A DNA stretch of 6,088 nt from an uncultured Collinsella sp. GTDB taxonomy: Bacteria > Actinomycetota > Coriobacteriia > Coriobacteriales > Coriobacteriaceae. The stretch covers positions 1 through 6,088 of the forward strand of contig USNA01000065.1 in assembly GCA_900555955.1 (NCBI GenBank), read 5' to 3'. Within the stretch, counting starts at the first letter, position 1, and each line of letters begins with the position of its first letter. The position numbers and the translations under genes are program-made. Below are positions 5,570-6,088 of this stretch, piece by piece. The notes below the pieces were generated by a model. That model searched no databases and was not told the origin of the DNA. It was given only the letters and a program-made list of their open reading frames with translations.

Positions 5570-6088
5570 CTACTTAATCTTGGTCGTACCCGGCGCCAGG
5601 TTGGGGTCGGTCTCGTTGGCCTCGGTCTGGAAGTGCTCGGTGTACACGTTCTTGCCGTCGCGGAACATCTCGTAGTATTGCATCTTGGCGTAATCCTCGC
5701 GCGCCTTGGTGGCGGCTGCGGCTTCGGCGTCGTCACCGGTGACGTTGGAGGAGAGTGCCCAGCGCAGGCTGGCGTCCTCGTAGCCCACGGAGTTGATGGC
5801 GGGCAGCGACTCGCGCAGCGTCATGTGCGCCTTCTGGTAGTCGGTCAGCGGGGCGCCGATCAGCTGCATAAGCTGCGTGGACAGGTAGTTGGTGGACAGG
5901 TCGTCGACCTCGCTCGTCTGGTCGCAGCCGGCAACGTCGTAGTTGGCCCAGATGATGTAGTCGGTCTGCCACAGGCGCTCTTGATGCGTAGCGTCGTCCT
6001 CGCCGGTAAACCACTTATCGTTGAACTTGGACGGGAAGAACGGCTGGGGGGCGCCCCACGAAACACATACCCCCCTCCTCTTGAGCTG
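5570..6088 (-). CDS. LTA synthase family sulfatase, C-terminal part (5' end off the window)
   Basis: The minus-strand frame is open to the window edge and ends in TAG (complement of 5570-5572), giving 172 residues. Recognisable stretches are FNDKWFTGEDD, QTDYIIWANYD, LSTNYLSTQLMQLIGAPLT, and DYQKAHMTLRESLPAINSVG. This is the end of the extracellular alkaline-phosphatase-fold domain of LTA-synthase-like sulfatases, where a T-P/D-x-I-I-W-x-N-Y-D strand precedes the L-S-x-x-Y-L helix. Such proteins are membrane-anchored and transfer or hydrolyse phosphoglycerol groups during synthesis of wall or membrane polymers. The exact substrate is not deducible here. The family's metal-binding G-D-H-Q motif should precede PFFPSKF but reads GAPQ, in a region (6046-6057) that looks like a contig-end error. 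The gene is convergent with the surface-protein gene. Confidence 0.85.
   Translation of the reverse strand, partial: QLKRRGVCVSWGAPQPFFPSKFNDKWFTGEDDATHQERLWQTDYIIWANYDVAGCDQTSEVDDLSTNYLSTQLMQLIGAPLTDYQKAHMTLRESLPAINSVGYEDASLRWALSSNVTGDDAEAAAATKAREDYAKMQYYEMFRDGKNVYTEHFQTEANETDPNLAPGTTKIK

Overview
The window looks like a metagenomic contig from a gut actinobacterium of the class Coriobacteriia, most likely Collinsella or a close relative. The basis is moderate-to-high GC coding sequence, an exported protein with an LAxTG-type C-terminal sorting signal, and neighbours (a flavodoxin-family protein and an LTA-synthase-type sulfatase) of the kind found in that group. This is a judgement from gene character, not from a database search. 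Both contig ends carry anomalous G/C runs and should not be trusted at base level.

Layout. At the left edge is the C-terminal part of a flavodoxin-family protein (plus strand, ends at 429). A 678-base intergenic region follows (430-1107). It holds a terminator inside a near-perfect 30-bp inverted repeat (472-600), then an array of 15-nt palindromic half-repeats in alternating orientation (659-986), then a short direct repeat in front of the next gene. The centre (1108-5196) is one large surface-protein gene: signal peptide, FG-GAP/VCBS-like calcium-binding repeats, a long beta-rich region, a fibronectin type III domain, an Ig-like domain, a polar linker, LANTG, a membrane segment and a basic tail. 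It is interrupted in frame by a single amber codon at 3586-3588. After it come a strong terminator (5224-5265), a second, shorter array of the same half-repeats (5284-5454) and a second, inverted copy of the terminator element (5451-5547). At the right edge, on the minus strand, is the C-terminal part of an LTA-synthase-type sulfatase (ends at 5570).

The most notable structure is this mirrored arrangement. About 96 bases containing a terminator (467-562) recur in inverted orientation at 5451-5547, with a 44-base identical core, and each copy has a palindrome array on its inner side. The surface gene is therefore enclosed by inverted copies of a terminator-plus-array element. That could permit inversion or cassette exchange, or it could mean that a repetitive intergenic element was inserted on both sides. 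The arrays resemble the bacterial interspersed mosaic elements built from REP palindromes in enterobacteria, but with a different sequence and a strict period of about 62 bp per pair.

The three genes do not form an operon. The flavodoxin gene and the surface gene each have their own terminator, and the sulfatase gene converges on them. The surface protein is probably wall-anchored when read through and secreted but unanchored when translation stops at the amber codon.
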